Shown here: piece by piece, positions 1 to 8,469 of the stretch
Numbering within the stretch: the stretch's first letter is position 1
How the letters are laid out: every line of letters starts with the position of its first letter
Source of the DNA: Bacteroidales bacterium
GTDB lineage: Bacteria > Bacteroidota > Bacteroidia > Bacteroidales > UBA932
Assembly (NCBI GenBank): GCA_017527415.1
Contig: JAFXQA010000018.1
Span: 1-52,621, forward strand
DNA length: 52,621 nucleotides
Direction of reading: 5' to 3'
Notes under the pieces: model-generated
Database searches by the model: none
What the model saw: only the letters and a program-made list of their open reading frames with translations
What the model was told of the DNA's origin: nothing
Made by a program: the position numbers and the translations under genes

Positions 1-1064
1 CCGACCTTCAGGAATTCCTGAGCGGAGTGGAGACGGGGGCTCCAGGACATCTCGGACACGTGTACAAGACCTTCCACGCCGGGTTCGATCTCGATGAATG
101 CGCCGTAGTCTGCGATGAGGACCACCTTGCCGGTAACCTTGTCACCAACCTTGAGGTCGGGATTGAGGTTGTCCCAAGGATGTGGGGTGAGCTGCTTGAG
201 ACCGAGGGCGATGCGCTTCTGCTGCTCGTTGAAGTCGAGAACCACGACCTTGATCTTCTCGTCGAGGGTGACGATCTCTTCGGGGTGGTTGACACGGCCC
301 CAGCTGAGGTCGGTGATGTGGATGAGTCCGTCTACGCCGCCGAGGTCCACGAACACGCCGTAATTGGTGATGTTCTTGACCACGCCTTCGAGAACCTGAC
401 CCTTCTCGAGCTTGCCGATGAGCTCGGCACGCTTGGCCTCCTGCTCTGCCTCGAGGAGAACCTTATGGGAAACGACCACGTTCTTGCCTTCCTGATTGAT
501 CTTGACGATCTTGAAGTCGATGGTCTGATCCACGAACTGGTCGTAGTCGCGGATGGGCTTGATGTCGATCTGGCTGCCGGGGAGGAATGCCTCGATTCCG
601 AACACGTCCACGATCATGCCGCCCTTGGTGCGAGTCTTGACATATCCCTTGACGATTTCGTCATTTTCAAATGCCTCGTTGACCCTATCCCAGGATTTGA
701 GAGTGCGTGCCTTCTTGTGGGAAAGCACGAGCTGGCCCTTCTTGTCTTCTGCATTCTCTACATAGACTTCCACTTTGTCGCCGACTTTGAGGTCGGGATT
801 GTAGCGGAATTCAGGGGCAGCGATGACGCCCTCGCTCTTGCCACCGATGGTGACAACAACTTCGCGCTTGTTGATTGCCGTTACCTCTCCTTCGACAACT
901 TCACCCTCTACGATCTTGCTGAGGGTCTGGTCGTAAGCCTTGCGGATTTCTTCCTTGTCGGCGGTGTCGTAAACACCGGATCCTTCAAAGGCTTCCCAGT
1001 CGAAGTTCTCGGGAGCTACCGATGCGTTGAGCATCCCGGTTTCTTTTTTGATTTCTTCTGACAT
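1..1064 (-). CDS. rpsA: 30S ribosomal protein S1, 3' end beyond window
   Basis: S1 binds mRNA and helps load it on the 30S subunit. Reading the minus strand from ATG 1064-1062 gives MSEEIKKETG, an acidic lead-in, then successive S1/OB-fold repeats with recurring phrases such as GKVVLIADYGAFIEIE and YGVFVDLGGVDGLIH followed by TDLSWG. About 354 residues are visible and the frame runs open off the left edge, so the C-terminal S1 repeats are missing from this window. A long frame on the opposite strand (27-1061) is a shadow of this gene. The leader holds a short hairpin (1117-1133, CGCGGG/CCCGCG) downstream of a -7 box TATCTTTG (complement of 1146-1153). Many S1 genes are autoregulated, but nothing here proves that for this hairpin. 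Confidence 0.96.
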   Translation of the reverse strand, partial: MSEEIKKETGMLNASVAPENFDWEAFEGSGVYDTADKEEIRKAYDQTLSKIVEGEVVEGEVTAINKREVVVTIGGKSEGVIAAPEFRYNPDLKVGDKVEVYVENAEDKKGQLVLSHKKARTLKSWDRVNEAFENDEIVKGYVKTRTKGGMIVDVFGIEAFLPGSQIDIKPIRDYDQFVDQTIDFKIVKINQEGKNVVVSHKVLLEAEQEAKRAELIGKLEKGQVLEGVVKNITNYGVFVDLGGVDGLIHITDLSWGRVNHPEEIVTLDEKIKVVVLDFNEQQKRIALGLKQLTPHPWDNLNPDLKVGDKVTGKVVLIADYGAFIEIEPGVEGLVHVSEMSWSPRLHSAQEFLKV

Positions 1065-1145
1065 AATAAGTTTTGTTTGAACTAATTAGTTGTTTGACAT
1101 TATGTTTTGTGCCTTCCGCGGGACGTACCCGCGCGAAAAAGCCTG

Positions 1146-1173
1146 CAAAGATAGGAATAATTTTTTATATTTG
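1146..1173. promoter_or_regulatory. Divergent -7 boxes for rpsA and pnuC
   Basis: CAAAGATA (1146-1153) reads TATCTTTG on the minus strand towards rpsA. TATATTTG (1166-1173) faces pnuC. Both fit the Bacteroidota -7 consensus TAnnTTTG. They are near-perfect inverted copies of each other, 12 nt apart. No convincing -33 TTTG was found for either. Confidence 0.6.
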
Positions 1174-1193
1174 TACCCACAAATCAGCAAGTT

Positions 1194-1808
1194 ATGCCAG
1201 AAGTTACTCATCTCTTCCTTACTCCGCAGATTGCGGGCATATTGGACATAGTTGCTACGTCGCTGTTCGTCATATATCTTGTCCTGCAGATCCTTCACCA
1301 CAAGTTCATGTGGTATGTATATATCCCCAGCTGCATAGCCGCCGCCGTCACCTTCTTCGACAGCGCTACATGGGCATTTGCAGCCCTGAACGTCTACTAT
1401 ATCGTAATGGGATTTGTCGGGATCATCAACTGGCGCAGGGACGCAGCATCCGCAAGCGAGCACAAGGGATTCATCATCCTGAACAAGATGACACCTAAAG
1501 TGCTCCGGATAAGCATTGCCATAACCGTCATCGGCATCCCCGCCCTGTATTTCATCCTGGGAGCCCTCGATGATCCGAATCCATTCCTGGATGCCTTCAC
1601 CACCGTACTGAGCATCATCGGCACATGGTGGCTCACACGCTCAATTATCTACCAGTGGTGGATCTGGATAGTGGCGGACGTATTTGCAATCTGGATGAAC
1701 ATAAACCTGGACAAGAGCGCTTTTGTAATCCAGTTCGTGCTTTGCATTCTTTCCTCTTTCATAGGACTTTATACCTGGAGCAAGAGGGGGAAGTATATTG
1801 AGAAATAA
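1194..1808 (+). CDS. pnuC: PnuC-family nicotinamide riboside transporter
   Basis: This 204-residue polytopic membrane protein has the PnuC/SWEET-like pattern of seven or so hydrophobic helices. An aromatic WWIWIVADVFAIW segment (about residues 158-170) sits in the family's substrate-binding region, and the tail is short and basic (SKRGKYIEK). PnuC proteins carry unphosphorylated vitamin precursors, usually nicotinamide riboside; sister groups take thiamine or riboflavin, and sequence alone does not settle which applies here. No riboswitch-like leader is evident in the 129-nt upstream gap, which argues mildly against a thiamine-regulated PnuT. The GH2 gene starts 12 nt after the stop, so co-transcription is likely although no functional link is obvious. 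Confidence 0.85.
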   Translation: MPEVTHLFLTPQIAGILDIVATSLFVIYLVLQILHHKFMWYVYIPSCIAAAVTFFDSATWAFAALNVYYIVMGFVGIINWRRDAASASEHKGFIILNKMTPKVLRISIAITVIGIPALYFILGALDDPNPFLDAFTTVLSIIGTWWLTRSIIYQWWIWIVADVFAIWMNINLDKSAFVIQFVLCILSSFIGLYTWSKRGKYIEK

Positions 1809-1820
1809 TCCCTTTTGTCC

Positions 1821-3899
1821 ATGAAACGCATAAGCGCTTTTTTCCCAGTTGTCGCGGCTTTGCTGCTTTCGTGCACCATGGCCGGGGCCAGGGAGACTGA
1901 AATCCGCGACTGGGAGTTCTCCCGGGACAGGACCGACTGGACTGCCGTAACGGTTCCCCATTCCTGGAATGCCATGGATGGCCGAAGCGCTTCGTATTTC
2001 AGGGGGAAAGGGTATTATCGGACCGCCATTCTTTGCGATGATCCTGTCCAGCCTTCTTTCTTAAGATTCGAAGGGGCTGCCCAGGAAGCCGAAGTAATCG
2101 TCAACGGGCAGATCGTCATGTATCACAAGGGCGGTTATACACCCTTCGTGGTTCCTCTGGGTGGCCTGCTCCATGCCGGGAACAACCAGATAGAAGTGGT
2201 CTGCGACAATTCCGAGAGCGTGGAGAGAATTCCCGTCTCGTCCGACTTCAACAAAAATGGCGGCCTTCACAATCCGGTAGTCCTTATGCAGGTGCCGTCC
2301 GTTTATCTGGATCCTGACGGTTTCGGATTCGACCGCTTCCATCTGGTCCAGAAAGATGTCTCCCGGAAAAGGGCTCTGTGCGAGTTCCGCACAAGGGTTT
2401 TCAACAGCACCGATTCTGATGTCAAGGTAAAAGTATCGATAGTTTTGACGGATGCATCCGGAAGCACTGTGAAGTGCCTCTCAAAAAGAGTCCGCGTCGC
2501 GGCAGGAGCTTATTCCGATGTCACAAAGGCATTTAAACTGCGCAGGCCCCATTTGTGGAACGGTAAAAAGGACCCGTATCTCTACTCCGTCAACGTCAAA
2601 GCCGGGGAGGATTCCGCCTGCGGGAAAGTGGGTTTCCGTTACTACAGCCTCGACCGCGAGAAAGGTTTCTTCCTGAACGGAGAACCTTATCCGCTCCGGG
2701 GTGTGGCCATGCACCAGGATATCGCCGGGAAGGCCTCAGCCCTTTGCAAAGAAGACTATGATTCAGACTACGCGATAGTAAATGAGATAGGATGCAACTT
2801 CCTCAGGCTGGCTCACTACCCTCATAATAACTACGCCTTCAAGTTGTGCGACAGCCTCGGCATCGTAGTGCAGACGGAGATACCCTGGGTGAATGTCTGC
2901 GGCACAAGGGCTTCCGAAGCATACTTTGAGAACATCCACAGCCAGATGAAGGAGATGGTCACGTTCCTTTACAACCACCCCTCGATAGTATTCTGGGGCA
3001 TGTGGAATGAGCTGGACGACTGGGGGAACAAAGAGAATCTGCAGGGTCCTCTGGACACACGCCGGGTGGTGGACGAAACAGCAAGGCTTTATTCCTTCGC
3101 CAAGAGCCTCGACCCCACCCGGTTCACAGGTTTCACTGATGATTCCAAGTTCCAGAGGGACAATTATCTGGACCTCCGCGCGGATTTCTATTCCGAGAAC
3201 TGCTATTACGGATGGTATTACAGCAGGAACGATTTCTCAGGCCTCACGCCCGTTGCGCATTGGATCAAGGATACGATGGGTCCTGTAAACATATCCGAAT
3301 ACGGGGTCGGTGTAAATCCCTGGTGTCACACCTGGAAATCGGACGACATACGCCGTCATCGCGACGACGCTTTCCATCCTGAAGAATACGGCAATCGCTT
3401 TCACGAAGCACATCTTCAGCAGATTGCATGCATGCCCTTTCTTGGTTTTACTTCCATCTGGGTGTTCTTCGATTTCCCGGTCGCCGACCGCAAAGAAGGA
3501 TATATGGATTCCAGCGATGGCATAAGCTATACTCCCAACCCGGAACGCTGTTACATGAACGACAAAGGTCTTGTAACCCGTGACCGCATGGTCAAGAAGG
3601 ATGCTTTTTATCTGTACAAAGCATGGTGGAACGATGCGGAAACCACCGTCCATATCGCAGGGAAAAGGCTCGGATATAGGCCTCAGGGCAAGAAATTCAG
3701 CATCAAAGTATATTCAAACGCCCGGTCGCTGACACTCTGGCAGGACGGACGGGAAATCGGCACGATGACCGCCTCCGGAGAGATTTCCGGCGTCATCTGG
3801 CGTTTCGACAACCTCATAATCCAATCATCCGCCACCACGTTCAGGGTGGTAGCGGATGACGGTACGGAAGATTCTATCACGTATTCAGCCTGCCTTTAG
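1821..3899 (+). CDS. GH2-family beta-galactosidase-type glycoside hydrolase
   Basis: A 692-residue retaining glycosidase of family GH2. ATG 1821 (MKRISAFF) is preferred over an in-frame TTG at 1815 because it gives a clean signal sequence. The segment PVVAALLLSC resembles a lipobox, so the protein is probably an exported lipoprotein. Domain order: N-terminal jelly roll (about 25-150), Ig-like linker (about 165-270), TIM barrel (about 275-560) and a C-terminal DUF4982-like domain carrying the phrase VHIAGKRLGYRP. The acid/base Glu is E397 in WGMWNELDDW; the nucleophile is E493 in NISEYGVG. The specificity could be beta-galactoside, beta-glucuronide or beta-mannoside. Its 3' end overlaps the convergent GH78 gene by 4 nt. 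Confidence 0.88.
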   Translation: MKRISAFFPVVAALLLSCTMAGARETEIRDWEFSRDRTDWTAVTVPHSWNAMDGRSASYFRGKGYYRTAILCDDPVQPSFLRFEGAAQEAEVIVNGQIVMYHKGGYTPFVVPLGGLLHAGNNQIEVVCDNSESVERIPVSSDFNKNGGLHNPVVLMQVPSVYLDPDGFGFDRFHLVQKDVSRKRALCEFRTRVFNSTDSDVKVKVSIVLTDASGSTVKCLSKRVRVAAGAYSDVTKAFKLRRPHLWNGKKDPYLYSVNVKAGEDSACGKVGFRYYSLDREKGFFLNGEPYPLRGVAMHQDIAGKASALCKEDYDSDYAIVNEIGCNFLRLAHYPHNNYAFKLCDSLGIVVQTEIPWVNVCGTRASEAYFENIHSQMKEMVTFLYNHPSIVFWGMWNELDDWGNKENLQGPLDTRRVVDETARLYSFAKSLDPTRFTGFTDDSKFQRDNYLDLRADFYSENCYYGWYYSRNDFSGLTPVAHWIKDTMGPVNISEYGVGVNPWCHTWKSDDIRRHRDDAFHPEEYGNRFHEAHLQQIACMPFLGFTSIWVFFDFPVADRKEGYMDSSDGISYTPNPERCYMNDKGLVTRDRMVKKDAFYLYKAWWNDAETTVHIAGKRLGYRPQGKKFSIKVYSNARSLTLWQDGREIGTMTASGEISGVIWRFDNLIIQSSATTFRVVADDGTEDSITYSACL

Positions 3900-6472
3900 A
3901 GCTGCTTGCTGAAATTGTAAGTACCTCCTTCATAATCGACGGAACTCTCTTCCCCGGGAAGGGTGATCGTTGCAACGGCACCTTCCGGTATTTCTACGCT
4001 CCAGTTCCATGTGTCGCCGTCGAACTTCCAGGCACTCTTGATAAGACCTGATGCACTATTGTATTCTGCCTCTATGCTGCCCAGCCGCTTGTCCGGAATG
4101 GGTTTCATTATGATGTGCCTGAATCCGGGGCATACGGGATCGGAAGCAATGCCGGCAGCCGTCTCCCAAATCCATTCGCATACACAACCGTATGCATAGT
4201 GATTGAAGCTGTTCATACCCTTCGGGCCCATGCCTTTTTCGATCGTATAACTGTTCCAGCGCTCCCAGATCGTGGTGGCGCCGTTATCCACGGAGTACAG
4301 CCAGCTCGGATTCCTGCGCTGGAAAAGCAGATCCCAGGCAATGTCCACCATGCCGTTTTCGGTAAGGGTCGACATAAGGATGGATGTGCCGAGGAAACCG
4401 GTCTGAAGGCAGCCTTCATGCTGAGCGAAGTTCTCGCGCAGGCGGGCTGTCATGGCATCTTTCGCCTCTCCCTCGACAAGACCGGTCCTGAGAGCGAACA
4501 AGGCAGGTGTCTGCATTGTGTTGAGAATCTCCAGCTTGAAAGTACCATCCGCATTCAGGAATTTCCCACGCAGATAACCTTTCGCTTCACTGGCCATTTC
4601 AGAATACTTTTCAGCATCCTTGCCTGTGGCGAAAGCCATGTCGCGCATCATCTCCGCGTCGATCGCCCAGTAACATCCGCCAAGATAGCTCCAGTATTCA
4701 ATTCCCTCCGGACGCCTGAGCCAATTTCCTTTGGGCCCGCGGACAAATGCTCCCCTGCCATTACTCTCAAGCGGCTCATAGCTGAGCCAGTCGGCCCACT
4801 CGTAGTCACCATTCTCAGATGCGATTGCCGCATGGTCGAACCTTGTTTCATTCACATGGGTCATGTATTTCTCCATAGCCTCCCAGTTCTCCTCGATTAT
4901 CGACTCGTCTCCGAACTGCTTCCATACAATCCAGGGAACGATTACTCCGGCATCCGCCCAGCCGAAACGCATCATGCTTCCTCCGTACTGGGCAGTGGGC
5001 GCTACACCCGGAAAAGCTCCGGTTTCGCTTTGGCTGTCGCGCATGTCGCGCATCCATTTATGGAAGAAAGAATCTGTATTCGCAAAGAAGGATCCTGTTT
5101 CTGTGAACACCTGGGTATCGGCCGTCCAACCAAGGCGTTCGTTGCGCTGAGGGCAGTCTGTGGGCACAGAAAGGTAATTTGAAAGCTGACCCCAGTAGGT
5201 GTTGGAGATGAGTTTGTTGATGAGTTCGCTCCCGGTCTTTATCCTTCCCGTTTCCAGGTTCTCCGCAATCGAACTGACAGGGATGGAGGTAATGCTCTTT
5301 ATCTTGACATCGTCTGTTGCAGTAATGGAAACAAAGCGATAGCCGAAGAAGGTGCAGCGGGGCTGATAGCGTTCCCACCCCTTCCCGGAGAAGGTGTAAT
5401 CTGCACGGAAACAGTCTTCGGGAGTGCGGAGATTGGTGCGGTGCACGCTCCCTTCCGGACCGTCCATCCCGCGGCTCTTGGCTCCGTTCCCATCGTTGAG
5501 CAACTCTCCGGGAAGGCACGTCAGCACGGTTCCTTCTTTTGCCTTGAACACGAACGAGGGCACGGCGGCTGCATTCTGGCCAAAATCCACCACCAGGGTT
5601 TCCCCGGGTTTAAGAGAAATGCAGGCTCCAGGAGCGAAATCCTTGACTTTCACCACTCTGCCGTAATTATCATCATCGGCACCTTCAACGTCTTTCCAAG
5701 TGTATGCAAGCACAGGCTTAAGCGTTTTGTCGTAGCGGTAATACACTTCAGCCCCTGCACTGGGGAAGATGGTGCCGGCAAATTCACTGTTGATTTCCGG
5801 CACGGACAGTTTCTCCGGAGTTGCGAATCCAGGCAACTCACGGGCATCATAGGTTTCTCCGTCGAAGATGCCTGCGTGCTTCACCGGCCCGGCAATGCCG
5901 GCCTTCCAGTTATCAGTATCCGTGCCAAGGAGCTGTGTGGAACCGTCCTCATAGGTGAGTTCAAGGACGGAGCGGAATGCGCACTTCCTGCCTATCATCC
6001 CGATGTGGCCGTTGGGGGTGACGATCTTGTCTCCCCACCAGCCTGGAGTCACTTGGGCGGAAAGGACGTTCTTACCTCCCGCCCCGGTATGGAAGGCATC
6101 GGTGATGTCGTAGGTGAAGGAATATTTTGTCTTCTCCCTATGTGTAAAACCCGGTTTCAGGGCTTCCTGGCCAATGACCTTGCCGTTCACATAGAGTTCA
6201 TAAATTCCGAGCCCGGAGGTCATCCAGACAGCCGAACTGACTTTCTTTTCATTTGTCACCTCGGTAAGGAACCAGTTGGCACCTGGAGCGGCGAGATAGT
6301 TGCTTCCGCCTTTGACTTCGCCCTCGACCACCGGTGCGTCCACTACGGAAATCCATTCCGAGCATTCCCATGCGGAGTCGTCAAGTGCATCCACCCTTGC
6401 TCCTGCTGTCTGACCTGTCTTCTGGCAACAGGCCGTGGCAACGATTGCCACCATAAAAAGAATATTGCGCAT
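3896..6472 (-). CDS. GH78 alpha-L-rhamnosidase, predicted lipoprotein
   Basis: An 858-residue enzyme expected to release terminal alpha-L-rhamnose from plant or microbial glycans. I place the start at ATG 6472 (MRNILFMVAIVATACC), which gives a lipoprotein-type signal; the frame is open further upstream, but only inside recR. N-terminal carbohydrate-binding and beta-sandwich domains (about 35-350) lead to an (alpha/alpha)6 barrel carrying the family signature CPQRNERLGWTADTQ, with E445 the likely general acid, and later DYEWADWLSYEP and TTIWERWNSY. A C-terminal beta-sandwich closes the protein. Only one base separates the recR stop from this ATG, so translation probably couples to recR. It faces the GH2 gene convergently, giving a small glycan-degrading pair. 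Confidence 0.9.
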   Translation of the reverse strand: MRNILFMVAIVATACCQKTGQTAGARVDALDDSAWECSEWISVVDAPVVEGEVKGGSNYLAAPGANWFLTEVTNEKKVSSAVWMTSGLGIYELYVNGKVIGQEALKPGFTHREKTKYSFTYDITDAFHTGAGGKNVLSAQVTPGWWGDKIVTPNGHIGMIGRKCAFRSVLELTYEDGSTQLLGTDTDNWKAGIAGPVKHAGIFDGETYDARELPGFATPEKLSVPEINSEFAGTIFPSAGAEVYYRYDKTLKPVLAYTWKDVEGADDDNYGRVVKVKDFAPGACISLKPGETLVVDFGQNAAAVPSFVFKAKEGTVLTCLPGELLNDGNGAKSRGMDGPEGSVHRTNLRTPEDCFRADYTFSGKGWERYQPRCTFFGYRFVSITATDDVKIKSITSIPVSSIAENLETGRIKTGSELINKLISNTYWGQLSNYLSVPTDCPQRNERLGWTADTQVFTETGSFFANTDSFFHKWMRDMRDSQSETGAFPGVAPTAQYGGSMMRFGWADAGVIVPWIVWKQFGDESIIEENWEAMEKYMTHVNETRFDHAAIASENGDYEWADWLSYEPLESNGRGAFVRGPKGNWLRRPEGIEYWSYLGGCYWAIDAEMMRDMAFATGKDAEKYSEMASEAKGYLRGKFLNADGTFKLEILNTMQTPALFALRTGLVEGEAKDAMTARLRENFAQHEGCLQTGFLGTSILMSTLTENGMVDIAWDLLFQRRNPSWLYSVDNGATTIWERWNSYTIEKGMGPKGMNSFNHYAYGCVCEWIWETAAGIASDPVCPGFRHIIMKPIPDKRLGSIEAEYNSASGLIKSAWKFDGDTWNWSVEIPEGAVATITLPGEESSVDYEGGTYNFSKQL

Positions 6473-6473
6473 A

Positions 6474-7088
6474 TTACTGTGGTTTGAAAATCTGTCTGTT
6501 GACAATGGAACGGCCCAGGGTGAGGGAATCGGCATACTCAAGGTCATCCCCGAATCCCAAGCCGCGGGCCAGTGTGGAAATCCTTCCGGCGAGGCCTTCG
6601 ATCTTGCGGTAGATGTAGAAAGCCGTAGTCTCCCCTTCCACGTCCCCGCTCAGGGCAAGTATCACCTCGGTGGGCGCATCAGTTTTCTGCAGGCGGGCGA
6701 CCAGGCTGTCGATGGCCAGATCCCCGGGGCCGACGCCGTTGATCGGAGAGATAATACCTCCCAGCACATGATACACGCCATGATACTGCCCTGTCGCCTC
6801 GATGCTCATCACGTCCCTCACGCTCTCTACCACGCAGATGGTTCCGTGGTCGCGGCGAGTGTCGCCGCAGATGCCGCAGAGTTCGGTATCGGCGATCATG
6901 TTGCATTCCTTACAATAGTGCACTTTGTCGGCCAGGGCGTCGATTGCGGTGCAGAAATGATGTATGTTCTCTGAAGGTTGTTTAAGGATGTGCAAGGCCA
7001 GGCGCAGTGCGCTGCGGGAGCCGACTCCGGGCAGCGAACCTATGGCTTCCACGGCCTCTTGCAACACTTTGGACGGATATTCATTCAT
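6474..7088 (-). CDS. recR: Recombination mediator protein RecR
   Basis: A 204-residue RecR working with RecF/RecO to load RecA at gaps. The start at 7088 (MNEYPSKVLQEAV) matches the family N-terminus; the frame stays open upstream but the extra residues are not RecR-like. Visible elements: helix-hairpin-helix LPGVGSRSALRLALHIL (about 20-36), a four-cysteine zinc finger (C..C then CGIC, about 65-83), and a Toprim domain with VVESVRDVMSIE and the later phrase ALSGDVEGE. Length matches the family (about 200). Two -7 boxes lie upstream (complements of 7096-7104 and 7180-7187). The following gene is an alpha-L-rhamnosidase, an unusual partner. Confidence 0.96.
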   Translation of the reverse strand: MNEYPSKVLQEAVEAIGSLPGVGSRSALRLALHILKQPSENIHHFCTAIDALADKVHYCKECNMIADTELCGICGDTRRDHGTICVVESVRDVMSIEATGQYHGVYHVLGGIISPINGVGPGDLAIDSLVARLQKTDAPTEVILALSGDVEGETTAFYIYRKIEGLAGRISTLARGLGFGDDLEYADSLTLGRSIVNRQIFKPQ

Positions 7089-7174
7089 ACTATATGCAAA
7101 TATAATAAATAATTCTTTTTCGGAGCCGCAGGCGACAGAGGGGGTCAGGGGGGGACCTGCCGCCTGCAAAAAAT

Positions 7175-7221
7175 GCCTGCAAATGTATGCGGAAAAAAAA
7201 ATTTTGCCTACATTTGCAGGC
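7175..7221. promoter_or_regulatory. 13-bp perfect inverted repeat bearing outward -7 boxes (recR/corA)
   Basis: GCCTGCAAATGTA (7175-7187) and TACATTTGCAGGC (7209-7221) are exact inverted copies separated by 21 nt of A/T-rich DNA. Each arm contains TACATTTG, a -7 box pointing outward: leftward to recR, rightward to corA. No clear -33 motif is present. The arrangement may be a symmetric divergent promoter or an operator overlapping both promoters. Confidence 0.6.
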
Positions 7222-7304
7222 TGACTTGTCCGTGACGTCAGCTAACCCGTAAATATTAACCCTTCCAGCGCCTTTGGGGCGCCGGGAACAACATTGGAAG
7301 TGGA

Positions 7305-8252
7305 ATGATCAGCATTTTCTACAGGCAAGGAGCTGACATTAACATAAGCCAGCACGAAACGGATTTTGCCAAACTGGGCAAAAAGAACGTGCTTTGGATC
7401 GATCTCCTGTCACCCACGGGAGAAGAGAAGCGCGCAACAGAGAGTTTTCTTGGGACCGAGATCCAGAGCCGGGCAACGGCCGAGGAGATCGAAAGTTCAT
7501 CGCGTTTCTCGGAGAACGACAAGGCAATTTTCGCAAATACCAATTTCCTCTCCCCCGCCGATGACGAAATGGCCATCGACCCGGTATCTTTCATTCTGGT
7601 AGAAGACACGCTTACTACGTTGCGCGAGATACCCCTGCGTTCCTTCACCTCGCTTCAGCGCCGCATCCAGGCCAGGCCGGCGCAGTTCGCCAGCGGATGG
7701 ACCATATTCCTCTCCATCATGGACCAGCGCGTGGACCTCGATGCCGATATCATCGAGTTGATGGCGAAAGACACATCGCAGTTCAGCAAACGAATCAACC
7801 AGAAGGAAGACATCAATGAGGATTTCCTTCTGGATATCAATCAGTTGCAGGAAAATGCAATGTTCGTGCGCGAGAACATCGTGGATAAGCAGCGCCTGAT
7901 TACGAACCTGCTGAAGAGCGGCCGCACGCCGGATATCTATGATGCCAAGCTGAACGTACTGCTCCAGGATATCGGCTCGCTCATCAACCATACCAACTTC
8001 ACCTTCGAGAGGCTGGAATATCTGCAGGAAACTGTCGTGGGTATCATCAACCTGGACCAGAACAGCATAATGAAGATATTCACCTTCATTTCGCTGCTCC
8101 TGATGCCTGCAACACTGGTCGCCAGTTTCTACGGCATGAACGTCAAGCTGCCCTTCGACGGCTGGAGGTGGGCCTGGGTCCTGCTGCTCGGCCTCATGGC
8201 CGGCATAGTCTTCGGCGCATGGTTCATCTTCCACCGAAAGAAGATGCTGTAG
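7305..8252 (+). CDS. corA: CorA-family divalent cation transporter
   Basis: A 315-residue CorA protein, normally a homopentameric Mg2+ (or Co2+/Ni2+) channel of the inner membrane. The N-terminal two thirds form a soluble alpha/beta and long-helix funnel. Two transmembrane helices close the protein (about 257-277 and 289-308), and the first ends in the invariant selectivity motif YGMN (G277-M278-N279). The short basic tail HRKKML is typical. The start ATG 7305 lies about 90 nt after the outward -7 box at 7209. No magnesium riboswitch was recognised in the leader, only a small CGCC/GGCG hairpin near 7270. Repeat array A begins about 40 nt after the stop. Confidence 0.93.
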   Translation: MISIFYRQGADINISQHETDFAKLGKKNVLWIDLLSPTGEEKRATESFLGTEIQSRATAEEIESSSRFSENDKAIFANTNFLSPADDEMAIDPVSFILVEDTLTTLREIPLRSFTSLQRRIQARPAQFASGWTIFLSIMDQRVDLDADIIELMAKDTSQFSKRINQKEDINEDFLLDINQLQENAMFVRENIVDKQRLITNLLKSGRTPDIYDAKLNVLLQDIGSLINHTNFTFERLEYLQETVVGIINLDQNSIMKIFTFISLLLMPATLVASFYGMNVKLPFDGWRWAWVLLLGLMAGIVFGAWFIFHRKKML

Positions 8253-8289
8253 GGCCCCTGCTTGCCGACTTTTACAACATTTCATTCGT

Positions 8290-8410
8290 AACCAAGTGCA
8301 TTTTTCCTACCAATTTGCACTTGCGCATTTGATTTCGCTTGTTGCAAGTGCACTTTGCACGCCTTTTTGGGTTTGCACTGCCAGCTTTACCAGTTGCAAG
8401 TGCATTTTGA
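8290..8410 (-). repeat. Repeat array A: three 52-bp-period units (minus orientation)
   Basis: CAAGTG (complement CACTTG) occurs at 8293, 8345 and 8397, exactly 52 bp apart. Each is embedded in a longer shared unit read on the minus strand: AAATGCACTTG, a GG-AAA-C-GG block, then a GCA/A-rich block. The middle copy contains the perfect palindrome AAGTGCACTT (8346-8355). The same unit recurs in arrays B and C in the opposite orientation. The array ends just upstream of the -33 element of the next gene. Confidence 0.85.
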
Positions 8411-8417
8411 AGGTCGT

Positions 8418-8447
8418 TTTGCGTCTGCTGGAGTTTTGCTATATTTG
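8418..8447 (+). promoter_or_regulatory. Promoter of the amidohydrolase gene
   Basis: TTTG (8418-8421), an 18-nt spacer and TATATTTG (8440-8447) match the Bacteroidota -33/-7 consensus well. The start codon follows 22 nt later. Repeat array A abuts it upstream. Confidence 0.65.
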
Positions 8448-8469
8448 TCACCAAACAAATCGCTGAACA

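Noticed and set aside
27..1061. Plus-strand open frame over rpsA
   Set aside because: The complementary strand encodes an unmistakable ribosomal protein S1, so this frame is a shadow.
1117..1133. Hairpin CGCGGG/CCCGCG in the rpsA leader as an S1 autoregulatory site
   Set aside because: Stem of only 6 bp with no conserved motif that I can recognise; recorded within the rpsA entry but not called.
7222..7304. Magnesium-sensing riboswitch upstream of corA
   Set aside because: The leader is only about 90 nt with one small hairpin; no M-box-like conserved segments were seen.
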